Assembly: GCA_033239005.1 (NCBI GenBank)
Contig: BSQZ01000130.1
Coordinates: 99,501 to 163,500, forward strand
Source: Lamellibrachia satsuma
Taxonomy: Eukaryota > Annelida > Polychaeta > Sabellida > Siboglinidae
Direction: 5' to 3'
DNA length: 64,000 nt
The notes under the pieces are model-generated. The model was not told the origin of the DNA. It searched no databases and saw only the letters and a list, made by a program, of their open reading frames with translations. Both the position numbers and the translations under genes were made by a program. The first letter of the stretch is position 1; the number at the start of each line of letters is the position of its first letter. This document shows, piece after piece, positions 9,963 through 19,840 of the stretch.

Positions 9963-10394
9963 GTAAGCGATGGAACATACAAGTTTCCAACACCGTTAAC
10001 CATAGTGTCTACCGCACGGCAGGAGAGATATGTAGTATATCTGGCATGCTCACAGTGTTCCGTAGGAGTCCAGCGTAGTACCAGTAAGGGCTACTATTGT
10101 TCGGTGCACAAATGGCAGCGGTCTCCTACGTATAGATTCAACCTCCGTGTCCTCCTGAGAGACAGCATAGGCAGTGAATGTTGGGCTAGCGTATTTGATA
10201 CGCTGGCAGTTAAAATCCTTGGCTTCACCGCGAACGAGTACGTCGCAATGCAGTCAGAAGACGAACGGGTGGCAGCCCTGTCTGTGTTGAGGGGGGTCCT
10301 TGTCAGAGCGACCATTAAAAAGCGTGTCAACAAGGACTACGTAAACTACATTGCGTCAGAGTTGGAAATTCTTGACGAGGCATTCTCTTTGTAG
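9891..10394 (+). CDS. RPA70-like OB-fold single-strand DNA-binding protein
   Basis: 167 residues, unspliced reading of the early locus. Residues 45-135 resemble the C-terminal DNA-binding domain (DBD-C) of replication protein A large subunit. There is a zinc ribbon with ligands C53, C56, C70 and H73 (CX2C-X13-CX2H) inserted in an OB-fold. The OB-fold shows the YRFNLRVLLRDS strand pair and WASVFDTLAVKILG, followed by an acidic helix region and a last strand-helix set. Presumed role: covering displaced single strands during the protein-primed, strand-displacement replication carried out by the element's own PolB. RPA-like proteins are known from Helitrons and hosts; I do not know it as a standard Polinton gene. 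Its terminal TAG (10392-10394) also forms the acceptor of the next exon. Confidence 0.7.
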   Translation: MAAAAQQQLFDDEHMMNLTRLQSEVSDGTYKFPTPLTIVSTARQERYVVYLACSQCSVGVQRSTSKGYYCSVHKWQRSPTYRFNLRVLLRDSIGSECWASVFDTLAVKILGFTANEYVAMQSEDERVAALSVLRGVLVRATIKKRVNKDYVNYIASELEILDEAFSL

Positions 10395-10847
10395 GAGGAA
10401 GACAAAGAGAATGCCATCGCCACCAGCTCTGACAACAGCAATGAAAGTACAGAAAGCACGTACGAAAAGATACGGGAGTGGGAAAATACCATGAATAAAA
10501 AGGTACAGCAGTGGTTAGACTCGTATGAACAACGTAATCTGTTACCATCCACACCATCCATCACTTCCTCTACCGAACCGACTCTGTGTATAACAGACGA
10601 GGAAAATAAAGATGCGGTTATTAGCGTAAGCAGCGAAACAGCTATGACCATAAGCAGCAGCAGCAGCGACAGCAGCGGCAGCAGTGGTGGTGGTGGTGGC
10701 AACGATATGCAGGCGACAGCAATGAACATAGACAGAATACGAAATCGTACAGAAGCCATGATGAACCAGAACACCTTCAACACATTGATAGACGCAGCTT
10801 GTGTTCGTTATGCATGTAATGAGGTTGAGCGTATATTAGATTTATAG
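10395..10847 (+). CDS. alternative terminal exon 2, acidic/Ser-rich protein
   Basis: Open in phase 0 right after the acceptor TTCTCTTTGTAG (10383-10394), ending in TAG at 10845-10847; 150 codons. The first internal ATG is at 10491, 32 codons in, so full expression needs splicing from the leader at 9962. The product is acidic and low-complexity: an EEDKEN start, then a Glu/Ser/Thr region, then poly-Ser and poly-Gly (AGC and GGT runs). A short ordered-looking tail follows (MMNQNTFNTLIDAACVRYAC). It resembles viral early regulatory proteins in composition only; no family recognised. The TAG stop doubles as acceptor for the next exon. Confidence 0.5.
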   Translation, partial: EEDKENAIATSSDNSNESTESTYEKIREWENTMNKKVQQWLDSYEQRNLLPSTPSITSSTEPTLCITDEENKDAVISVSSETAMTISSSSSDSSGSSGGGGGNDMQATAMNIDRIRNRTEAMMNQNTFNTLIDAACVRYACNEVERILDL

Positions 10848-11024
10848 GAAGGTGAATATTACGTACCGTCTTCCGGTCTGATCAATCACATCTTGCGCTG
10901 GGTTGTCATAGCGATAGAGGAGAGGGTTGGTAAAAGGCAATGGCATGACGATATGACAGACACGATCAGAGCGACCATAGCCAGTCTATATGCGGGTAAG
11001 AATGAAGTTCCTGACATTGATTAA
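10848..11024 (+). CDS. alternative terminal exon 3, 58-codon tail
   Basis: Phase-0 open frame beginning EGEYYVPSSG immediately after the acceptor ATTTATAG (10840-10847) and ending at TAA 11022-11024. It has no ATG near its start, so it is only meaningful as a spliced tail of the leader exon. The sequence looks like a helical domain (ILRWVVIAIEERVGKRQW, then TIRATIASLYAG). A GTAAGA donor-like site at about 10995 would shift into a frame that stops quickly, so I prefer termination at TAA. Function unknown. Confidence 0.45.
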   Translation, partial: EGEYYVPSSGLINHILRWVVIAIEERVGKRQWHDDMTDTIRATIASLYAGKNEVPDID

Positions 11025-11055
11025 ACAGGTGTGTCTTTTGTTGTCCCGTCTATAG

Positions 11056-11220
11056 ATCCATAACGGCCTGCGTCAGTTACGCGAGGCGTACGAGAACGAT
11101 AACGCCGACGACGATGACAAGATACCACCACAACAGCAGCGCAAACGCCGGATGTCATCGTTGCCTGCAAACGATCTGCGGTTGGTGCTCAACAGAAAAC
11201 GTCGGTTTGCAGCACCAACC

Positions 11221-11263
<43 letters not shown>

Positions 11264-11712
11264 CAGCAGCTACGGCGGTGACAGCAGCAGCATCAATGAC
11301 ACCGCCACCCCCACCGCCGTCGTGTTTACAAAGCACCTTCGAATTCACACCAGCGTCGCCACCATCGTCACCGTCGCCATCATCGTCGTCGACGTCATCG
11401 TTTGAAACAATGAACAAGACATTGTTAACACCGCCATCCTCCGACACACAGCAGCCATCAACATCGTCATCATTACCCTGCACCTGCGACCGCTGCTGCG
11501 AACAAAACATTATTTTAGCATCATCACCAAGCAATCCGAACATTTTAAACCCAGAAGTAGCAAATACCATGATCACAGAAGCATTCACGCATCTCATCAT
11601 GCATAAATCATATCACACACCTCTGACAGTAGCCGAAGCTACTGTCAATGTATGTGCAGAAGGATGCACTCGGCTACTGTCAGAGGAGATGCAAGCATAC
11701 TTAATACACGAA

Positions 11713-11742
<30 letters not shown>
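11056..11742 (+). CDS. alternative terminal exon 4, disordered regulator-like protein
   Basis: The acceptor TTGTCCCGTCTATAG (11041-11055) opens a phase-0 frame of 228 codons ending TAA 11740-11742. First internal ATG at 11152. Composition: an acidic then basic start (DNADDDDK, QQQRKRR), a second basic patch (LNRKRRF), poly-Ala, a Pro/Ser/Thr-rich disordered region, a cysteine cluster CTCDRCC, and a folded-looking C-terminal region (EVANTMITEAFTHLIMHK to HEVACFNPWML). The basic patches suggest nuclear localisation. An E1A-like or transcription-regulator role is speculation from layout and composition. The 3' end carries strong inverted repeats and the stop codon lies in a hairpin loop. Confidence 0.5.
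11620..11686 (+). repeat. competing inverted repeats inside the exon 4 coding region
   Basis: CCTCTGACAGTAGCCGA at 11620-11636 is the exact reverse complement of 11670-11686. Within it, TGACAGTAGC (11624-11633) also pairs with GCTACTGTCA (11638-11647) across a four-base CGAA loop. The RNA can therefore form either a tight 10-bp or a wider 17-bp stem. Confidence 0.75.
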
Positions 11743-12370
<628 letters not shown>

Positions 12371-12373
12371 TAT

Positions 12374-12590
12374 ACAATTATTCACACACGTGACCTCTGT
12401 CGTGGTGTAAAAACCCACAAGTCCGCCATTATTCACACACACACGTGACCTCTGTCGTGGTGTAAAAACCCACAAGTCCGCCATTATTCACACACACACG
12501 TGACCTCTGTCGTGGTGTAAAAACCCACAAGTCCGCCATTATTCACACACGTGACCTCTGTCGTGGTGTAAAAACCCACAAGTCAATCAT
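12374..12590 (+). repeat. four tandem 54-bp units, each with a CACGTG E-box
   Basis: Nearly identical copies of ATTCACACACGTGACC followed by TCTGTCGTGGTGTAAAAACC and CACAAGTC. Each contains the palindromic E-box CACGTG and differs mainly in the length of the CA run. Possibly an enhancer with bHLH factor sites. Placement just before the polymerase promoter is suggestive. Confidence 0.75.
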
Positions 12591-12670
12591 CATCATCATC
12601 AACTTATATATAGAGAAGCCTATCTTTTCATATCAGTATATATATATTTCATAGACAATGTATTCTATTG

Positions 12671-12676
12671 AATAAA
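12671..12676 (+). terminator. polyadenylation signal of the early locus
   Basis: AATAAA in TTGAATAAAATAG, the first canonical + strand signal after exon 4. Confidence 0.5.
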
Positions 12677-12789
12677 ATAGTCAAAATGGAATGGAACGTG
12701 TTGTACCTTCATTATTCGCACGACTGACACCCCTCTTCACGAAAGGGAAACCCGTAGTCGATTATGATGGACATAGTGGACAATACTAA

Positions 12790-13245
12790 GTGTCCAAGTT
12801 AGGAACGCCCCTTTTTAGTAATTGACCAATAGGAATCAAGCTAGGAACGTCTCTCATTTGTGATTGGACAATAGTAGCCATGTTAATTAGTAATTGACCA
12901 ATAGGAACGTCTCTTATTAATGATTGACATCTTATCCACCTCGCGCCTACTATATAGATGTACTGAGAGTCCATAGTACTCATGTTAGGTTATTCGTGAT
13001 TGGTCAATAGTACCCATGTTAATTAGTAATTGACCAATAGGAATCAAGCTAGGAACGTCTCTTATTGCTGATTGGTCAATAGTTAATTAGTAATTGACAA
13101 ATAGGAATCAAGCTAGGAACGTCTCTTAATGCTGATTGGTCAATAGTACCCATGTTAATTAGTAATTGACCAATAGGAACGTCTCTTATTAATGATTGAC
13201 ATGTTATCCACCTCGCACGCACTATATAGATGTACTGAGAGTCCA
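12790..13245 (+). promoter_or_regulatory. duplicated CCAAT-rich promoter of the polymerase gene
   Basis: Many alternating copies of ATTGACCAATAGGAA and TGATTGGTCAATAG, which are CCAAT boxes in both orientations, linked by GGAACGTCTCTTATT. A core-promoter block (GATTGACAT, CTTATCCACCTCGC, TATATAGATGTACTGAGAGT) occurs twice, with its TATA at 12951 and 13223, 272 bases apart. Only the second is followed by the polymerase start. NF-Y-type activation is inferred from the CCAAT boxes. Confidence 0.65.
13223..13230 (+). promoter_or_regulatory. TATA box of the polymerase gene
   Basis: TATATAGA, 48 bases before the ATG at 13271. An identical element lies at 12951-12958 in the upstream duplicate. Confidence 0.6.
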
Positions 13246-13270
13246 TTCCCTCTCAGTTGTAGACGCAGCC

Positions 13271-13511
13271 ATGGAAAGACACCAGTGTCGTCACTGCGAG
13301 GTCGCCTTCGACACGTGCGCAGAACTACAACGTCACGTGCAGAGTACTCACTCGACGCCATCATGCGACTTACATTCATACTCGATGGCACCGCCTATGG
13401 TGGCGCCACGCAGCGACTATGCAAAGAGAGCGAAATACGCATGCGAGAAATGCGGCGCCACCTTCGGGAGATATAACAACCTACAGCGTCACGTAAGGTC
13501 GGTATGTAGAG

Positions 13512-13542
<31 letters not shown>

Positions 13543-16500
13543 AAGTAGTAGTAGTAGTAGTAGAAGCATCGTCTACGCGTGTAAGAAATGCGGACGGAAG
13601 TTCGAAAGACGTTACCATCTGACCATGCACGCACGAACCGCGTGTGCCGACGTCACCGAACCACCAGCACCAAAGAGATCAACAAGAGAAGACACTACCC
13701 CATCTCACAACCATCCACTCGTTACCGAGGAAGATCCGTTAGACCCACCTGATCGACTTCCCTTCGCCGATACTCTGTCGACGGAGTTGCTAGATGTCGT
13801 TCGTGCGCACTGGTCTGCTATACGGACCCACGTGTTCAGAGGTCCACTTCAATGCAGGTACGATTACAGATTAATCACGCTAGACACGACCGACTTGGAA
13901 CCGTCTTTGAAGATCATGTTCCAGGAACAGACCAATGCGTTCAAGATTAACCTCAGTTACGGTTTCATTCTGAGAAACAAGAACACGGGTCAATACAAGT
14001 ACTATCATACCTCTTGTAATTGCTGTGGACGCTACCTGGACGAACCCAGTCTCGTCGCCAACAGCAAGGACTTTGATAAATTTCTCGAACGCATCCGAGA
14101 ACCCGACCTCTTGCAATGGGCCATCAATCAAAGACCGGATTCTGCGTGGGTATGCGAACTCGTGACGAATGTCACTTTTTTCGTTAATCGCATCATCGAT
14201 CATCCTATAGGATGTGTAGGCATGATCTCTCTACCATCCTACATCAAGAAGAAGAAAAGCATCATCGGATTGGAAACGGATCCCATCCATATGAAGAGGT
14301 ACAAAGATAACCTGTGTCTGTTCCGATGTCTGGCCCTGCATCGAGGATGCGATCTATATCGATTGGAACCGGCGGTGAAGACGCTCTACGAGACATACGA
14401 TCGAGATCACGTACCCATGGAAGAATTTACAGGGGTCACGCTGGATGACCTCTATCGCGTAGAGACCACGTTCCAAACGAATGTGTGCGTGTACCGTCTT
14501 GTCAGTGAGGAGGACGGTAAGTCGACTGCCGAACTGGTTCGTCGATCGTTATGCAACTACCCCGAAACAATGTATCTCAACCTTCACGGGACACATTTTT
14601 CATTCATCCAAGATGTCTGCATGTACTGCAACTCGTATCGATGTCGGAAGTGCGGTGACTCGTTATGGAAAAAGGCATGGTTGCTGTATCGACACGAGCG
14701 CACGTGTACGGGAGGTGTGCGTCGAGTCTATCCTGGCGGCGTGTACCATTCCACACCATCGGTGTTCGAACGTCTGGACGACGAGAACATTCGCGTGGCT
14801 GAATCGTTGCGCTACTATCCGTATCGAGCCACCTTTGATTTCGAGTGTTGGTTCGACACGGAACAACTTCCGTCGGACAGTGACAAGGTCCACTGGGTGG
14901 CGCGTCACGTTCCACTGAGCGTCAGCGTAGCATCCAACGTCCCCGGTCACGAGCGAGTGCAATGTCTCGTCACGGACGGAGACACCAACAAGTTGGTGAG
15001 TAGAATGATGAATATCTTACAAGCGATGAGTGACGCCGCGTACGACAAGATCAAACACTCGTACGAAGATATCTTGGATCAACTCGCAGAGGAACTGACG
15101 AAATGGGACGAAACTGAGAAGGCTGCACGATCAGCCATTGATAAGAAGAAATCTCGTCCGACGACCAATCCATACAAAAAGCTGATGGGACAACTCTATG
15201 GCTGGATGCATCAGTTACCTGTCATCGGGTTCAATTCGGGAAAGTATGATCTCAATGCCATCAAACAGTTTCTCATGCCCTACTTCTTATCCACCGGATC
15301 AAAGGAACAAGAAGAACAAGAAGAAGAACAAGACGACAAAGACGAAGAGAATGAGGGTGTCGGTACTTTTTTCGTCATCAAACGCAACAACACTTTCATG
15401 TGTCTTTCGACGGATCAGCTGAAATTCCTAGACATGACCAACTACATAGCTCCCGGGTTCAGTTACGACAAGTATCTGAAGGCGTACGGATGCGAGGTGA
15501 CAAAAGGTCATTTCCCGTACGAGTACATGGACCGTCTGGAGGGACTCGACGACACTGCACTTCCGTCGAAACAGGCCTTCTTCAGTCGACTGAAGAACGA
15601 AGGTATCTCCGACGAGGATTATGCCAGTTGTCAAGAGGCCTGGCGCGATAATTCCATGACGACTTTGCGAGACTTTCTCGTCTGGTACAACAACAGAGAC
15701 GTGGTTCCCTTTCTGCAGGCCATCGACAGACAGTTTGCCTTCTACGAACAACGTGGCATAGACATGTTCAAGCAAGGCATCAGCGTACCTGGTCTGACCT
15801 TGCTCTACCTGTTCAACGACCTTCCCGAGAAGACCTACTTTACCATATTCAACGAGAAGAATAAAGATCTTCATCATCTCGTCAAAGATCACGTGGTTGG
15901 CGGGGCTTCGCTCATTTTTCATCGCTATCACGAGAAAGGGGTCACCACGCTACGTCAGAACGAGTACGGAGAGGCCGCTCGTCCTTGTAGGTCCATCGTT
16001 GGATACGATGCCAATGCCCTGTACTTGTGGTCACTCATGCAAGACATGCCTATGGGATGGTACACGCGACGACGGGAAGAGAAAGATTTCCGACCGGAAT
16101 CGGCGCAGCTGTACGGTCAGATGGCCGCGGAATGGTTGACTTGGGAATCCGAACGCACGGGACGCGTCATACGACACCAGATCAACGGTAGAGAGAAGAG
16201 AATAGGCAAACTGCTGGTGGACGGGTGGTGCAGCGAGACGAAAACGGCTTATCAGTACCATGGATGTTTTTTCCATGGTCACTCGTGCACTGGCAAAGAG
16301 GTCAACGAGGTCAACGGGAAACCCATGGCTGAACTGCTCGAAGAGACCCGAAAGAACACCGTCTACCTCCGTCACTACCTACCAGTCGTAGAGATGTGGG
16401 AATGCGAGTGGAAACAGACGAGACGAGATCCTGTCGTGAAAAAGCTTCTGGATGCTGCATTTCCGCGCCGACGTCACGCACGATGGACGATGACGTCACA

Positions 16501-17733
16501 ACAGATCCTGAGCGGCGTGCGTGCCGGAACCGTGTTCGGTCTGATCGAGTGTGACCTTTGCGTACCGGAAGCATTGCGAGAACACTTTGCCGAGATGCAG
16601 CCCGTGTTCAAGAACATCCGACTGACACGCGACGATCTCGGATCGTTCATGCGCCGATACGCCGAGGAGCACGACATCATGACGACACCGAGACGCATGC
16701 TCGTGGGTAGTTATCGAGGGGATAAGATCCTGCTTGCCACGCCTCTGCTGCGATGGTACATGGACCACGGTCTCGAGGTGACGCACGTGTATCAGGTCAT
16801 CGAGTACGATCCCGTCCGTGTTTCAGACGGTTCGGCGATGCAGTGTCCGCGGCGCGACGCGAAGGAGACGTCCACTCGCACAAGGCCATCATCGCAGACA
16901 CCATGAAGTTGCTGGGGAACTCGGGTTACGGAAAGATCATAACCAACGTGGACCGACATCGTGACGTCAATTATTGCAAGGAGAAGGCGGCATCGCTCTT
17001 GGTCAACGATAAGAGATTCCGACAACTCGATGTCATCGTGGACGATGCGTACGAGATAGAGATGAACAAGAAGACCGTCACGTACACCCTGCCCATACAC
17101 GTGGGATTCTTCGTTCTACAGTACGCCAAGATGCGCATGTTACAGTTCTACTACGACTTCATCGACAGGTACCTGGAGCGCCCTCTTTTTCAGTACTGCG
17201 AGACAGATACAGATTCTGCCTATTTGGCCTTGACCGGCGAGTCCGTCGACGCCCTCGTGACTCCGGAACTACGAGAACATTACTTCCGGCACCGCTCCGA
17301 ATGGTTGCCGTCCGAATGTTGCGACCATCATCGGAACGAGTACGTGCGCTGTCGACTCGCCAATAGACCGTGGGTCGGTGACGAGGCGTGCTGTAAAGCG
17401 CGTAGGGCGTACGACAAGAGGACACCTGGTCTGTTCAAGGTGGAATGGTCCGGCGACGGGTTCGTGGGGTTGTGCAGCAAGACGTACTATTGTTTCGGAG
17501 CCACCGACAAATACAGCACCAAAGGACTGAGCAAACGTCACAACGACATCGACAAGAACGCGTTCCTAGAGGTGCTCACCAACCGTCGAAGCGGAAGTGG
17601 AAAGAACCGTGGGTTCCGGGTGCGTCACTCGACCGTGTTGACGTACGTGCAGGAACGAGCGGCTCTCACCTACTTCTATCCCAAACGAGTGGTGCACGAG
17701 GACGGGGTGAGCACGGGTCCGGTGGACGTGTAG
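13271..17733 (+). CDS. polB: protein-primed DNA polymerase B with N-terminal zinc fingers, one frameshift
   Basis: Replicates the linear element from its ends by protein priming. The start chosen is the ATG at 13271, after the TATA box; the open frame extends upstream but has no promoter. N-terminal region: three zinc fingers, one C2H2 at residues 6-27 and two C2HC at about 56-79 and 101-124, separated by poly-Ser encoded by an AGT repeat. Exonuclease motifs: FDFECWF (about 521), GFNSGKYDLN (652) and YNNRD (805). Polymerase motifs: A GYDANALY (910), B LLGNSGYGK, C DTDS, then SKTYY. The Polinton-typical AYQYHGCFFHG stretch is present. The reading frame changes between about 16811 and 16820, just before motif B: the first ORF stops at 16906, and the rest continues in another frame to 17733. 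This is a one-base indel, a sequencing error or a recoding site. About 1,490 residues overall, long for the family because of the finger region. Confidence 0.95.
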
Positions 17734-17772
17734 AAAAGGACGATGCACTGCGGTCGTCTTTCATAAGTGACC

Positions 17773-18399
17773 ATGGACGCGCGGTGGAAACATCCTTTCA
17801 CGTGCATCGTCGCCGGTCCGACGGGATGCGGCAAAGGTACTTTCGTGACGCGTATGCTACGTCACGCTGCTGCGATGATCGATCCTCCTCCCGAACGGAT
17901 CACGTGGTGTTACGGAGAATGGCAAGAGGCTTACGCAACGATGGACTTGATGGACGTGCGCTTCGAGGAAGGGTTGCCGAGTGCTAGCATGTTCGATTCG
18001 TCGACGAGGAACCTCATCGTCATAGACGATCTCATGGCAGAAACGGACGAACGGGTCACGACCTTGTTCACTAAAAAGAGTCACCACAGGAACACGTCCG
18101 TGCTGTATCTCGTACAGAACCTTTTCCCCAAAAACAAAGAGAGTCGTACCATCAGTCTGAATTCTCAATACATGGTGGTGTTCAAGAATCCTCGTGACGC
18201 ATCGCAGATGTCGCACTTGGCTCGACAGATGTATCCAGGGCGCGCCAAATTCGTTCAAGAGGCTTTTAAAGACGCCACCTCGGTACCGTACGGCTATCTA
18301 TTGGTCGATCTCAAGCAGGACACGCCCGAGGACATGCGTCTGCGCACGGCCATCTTTCCAGACGACGGTGTTCAGTACGTGTACTTGCCGAAGGTATAA
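17773..18399 (+). CDS. genome-packaging ATPase (FtsK/HerA, A32-like)
   Basis: 208 residues from the ATG at 17773. Powers DNA translocation into capsids. Walker A GPTGCGKGT at residues 15-23: the usual Ser/Thr after Lys is Gly here, with Thr one position later. Walker B NLIVIDDL at about 79-86. A conserved region follows, with YLVQNLFPK, then NSQYMVVFKNPRD and ARQMYPG, typical for Polinton and adintovirus ATPases. It lies 39 bases after the polymerase stop on the same strand. Its stop codon lies within a TATA box for the next gene. Confidence 0.93.
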   Translation: MDARWKHPFTCIVAGPTGCGKGTFVTRMLRHAAAMIDPPPERITWCYGEWQEAYATMDLMDVRFEEGLPSASMFDSSTRNLIVIDDLMAETDERVTTLFTKKSHHRNTSVLYLVQNLFPKNKESRTISLNSQYMVVFKNPRDASQMSHLARQMYPGRAKFVQEAFKDATSVPYGYLLVDLKQDTPEDMRLRTAIFPDDGVQYVYLPKV

Positions 18400-18403
18400 A
18401 AAG
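18395..18403 (+). promoter_or_regulatory. TATA box overlapping the ATPase stop codon
   Basis: TATAAAAAG at 18395-18403, with the TAA stop (18397-18399) inside it. The next ATG is 34 bases downstream, so a compact separate promoter is plausible. Confidence 0.55.
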
Positions 18404-18436
18404 ACCGCACGCGTGGATAGTCTCTTCATTCCCACC

Positions 18437-18838
18437 ATGTCTGCCCTGGTGAAGAGACACATTATATGCATACAGGCGCTGAACAGGATCAAGAACAACA
18501 AACTGAAAAGAGCCATCATCGAAAACGCTGACGCCGATCTTTTGTGTGCGCTAGCCGAGTGTGCCTACAACATATTAAAACAGAACATTCCATTGTCTGC
18601 ATTACAGAGGCGTCGTTTGAGTAAATACAGGAAGAGGTTACGGGAGTTGGCTCACAGTCGAACGTCGGCCGGTAGAAGAAGACGCCTCTTGCTGAACCGA
18701 CAGGTCGGCGAGGGACAGAGCGGAGGGTTCCTATCGGCCTTCCTAGCACCGTTGGCAAGTTCGGTGTTTCTACCCTTGCTTCGAGAGGTGCTGCTCCCGC
18801 AAGCAACCAGGTCGCGCCACCTTCGTTCGGGAGGTTAG
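18437..18838 (+). CDS. conserved Polinton basic protein, putative virion core protein
   Basis: 133 residues from the ATG at 18437 (context CACCATGT). Helical N-terminal part (IICIQALNRIKNNKLKRAII, a DLLCALAECAYNIL segment, then LSALQRRRLSKYRKRLREL), a basic patch GRRRRLLLNR, then GQSGGFLS and a hydrophobic end FLAPLASSVFLPLL. This pattern is common to Polintons and adintoviruses. The GG-F stretch resembles adenain-type cleavage sites seen in adenovirus core proteins (pX/mu-like), which fits processing by the element's own protease. That role is inference. Its TAG is directly followed by the ATG of the next gene. Confidence 0.7.
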   Translation: MSALVKRHIICIQALNRIKNNKLKRAIIENADADLLCALAECAYNILKQNIPLSALQRRRLSKYRKRLRELAHSRTSAGRRRRLLLNRQVGEGQSGGFLSAFLAPLASSVFLPLLREVLLPQATRSRHLRSGG

Positions 18839-19657
18839 ATGGAACACGCACGCAAGATGGCCTTGGTAGATCCACGAATGTTGGACACGCTTCGATCACC
18901 CCCACCCCCGACGGATACCTTAGGTAAGAAGGTGCGAGCTCTCGATGACGAGATGACGGCCATCCTCGACAGAAAGGACCTCGACGACAGGACCAAGGTA
19001 ACATTGTATAATCAGGTGTTGCAACGGTATAACGTCTTGTCCGATAAACACGCCAAGGAACCGACACGAGTGATCTCAGTGAACGAGTCTGGGCCGGGAC
19101 CGGGGCCGGGGCCGGGGCCGGGGCCGGGGCCGGGGCCGGGGGCGGGGGAAGCTCCTGCTAGCGAGATAGAGGCCGACGTCGTGGATACCGTTCCCAAGAC
19201 CATGCAAGGCAAAGCCAGACGGTTGATGGAACGCATGAAAAGAAACATGTCTTGGACCGCCTGCGGCGAACTGATACACGAGGGTGTGCCCATCGCCGGA
19301 AGTAACGTGGTGGATCTCGTGAACGATGTGTTGCGCAAGAGAAAGACCAATCCGACGGGATGGCAACCGTTTGCAAGACAACTCCGTGCCATGAACCTGC
19401 CTATGGAGTTGGTCGGTAACGTCGCCAGGAGAGACTACATACGCCAGGCACCGACACCGACCACATCCACTCCAGGTCGTCGTCGAATATCGGCTACTCC
19501 TCGCTCTGGTGGTGGTGGTGGTGGTAGCGCAAGAAGATCGCTCAGTTGGACACCCCTCGCTCGTCGACGCGGACAAATGGAACATTCCATGCTCACCCCA
19601 CCTCCAGAACGTCAACGCAAGGCACTGACGTCATTGGCTAGTTGGGAAGACATTTAA
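18839..19657 (+). CDS. conserved Polinton protein of unknown function, Gly-Pro repeat
   Basis: 272 residues; the ATG abuts the preceding stop (TAGATG). Begins MEHARKMALVDPRML, followed by TLGKKVRALDDEM and KVTLYNQVLQRY, an arrangement I know from other Polintons in this gene position. A (Gly-Pro) run of about 10 dipeptides, encoded by a GGGCCG repeat, splits the N-terminal coiled region. The second half starts with KTMQGKARRLMERMKRNMSW and NVVDLVNDVLRKRK and ends with a basic, Ser/Thr/Pro-rich tail and a poly-Gly run. Probably virion-associated or assembly-related by position. No catalytic motif visible. Confidence 0.65.
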   Translation: MEHARKMALVDPRMLDTLRSPPPPTDTLGKKVRALDDEMTAILDRKDLDDRTKVTLYNQVLQRYNVLSDKHAKEPTRVISVNESGPGPGPGPGPGPGPGPGAGEAPASEIEADVVDTVPKTMQGKARRLMERMKRNMSWTACGELIHEGVPIAGSNVVDLVNDVLRKRKTNPTGWQPFARQLRAMNLPMELVGNVARRDYIRQAPTPTTSTPGRRRISATPRSGGGGGGSARRSLSWTPLARRRGQMEHSMLTPPPERQRKALTSLASWEDI

Positions 19658-19696
19658 GTCGTTGCAACACGTGTCCACAGCTCAGTGTGCACTGCG

Positions 19697-19840
19697 ATGT
19701 CGAACGATCCACAGGACACGTACTACCGTTCCGTCGTCGTTACAGTATTTTGCGTTGGACTGTACTTGATTGCTGACGCCGTAATGCGAAATCTTTACAA
19801 CAGTTGCTCTGCAGAGTATGATCACAGTACTAGAATATAG
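19697..19840 (+). CDS. 47-residue single-span membrane protein
   Basis: ATG 19697 to TAG 19838-19840. A short polar N-terminus (MSNDPQDTYYR) is followed by one hydrophobic segment (SVVVTVFCVGLYLIADAVM) and a short tail. It overlaps the next small ORF by 23 bases in another frame. Position between a structural protein and the integrase and the compact overlap suggest a real gene. Function unknown. Confidence 0.45.
   Translation: MSNDPQDTYYRSVVVTVFCVGLYLIADAVMRNLYNSCSAEYDHSTRI

Noticed and set aside
10995..11055. Intron from GTAAGA (10995) to TATAG (11055) joining exons 3 and 4
   Set aside because: Phase 1 joining gives a stop within three codons; separate terminal exons fit the phases better.
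12374..12590. CRISPR-like array
   Set aside because: Units are fully tandem with no unique spacers, in a eukaryotic transposon.
13196..13270. Upstream start of the polymerase ORF (25 extra codons)
   Set aside because: Lies across the TATA box and presumed transcription start; the ATG at 13271 begins the first zinc finger region.
17566..19067. Antisense and alternate-frame ORFs across the ATPase and core genes
   Set aside because: Shadows of GC-rich coding frames without family motifs.
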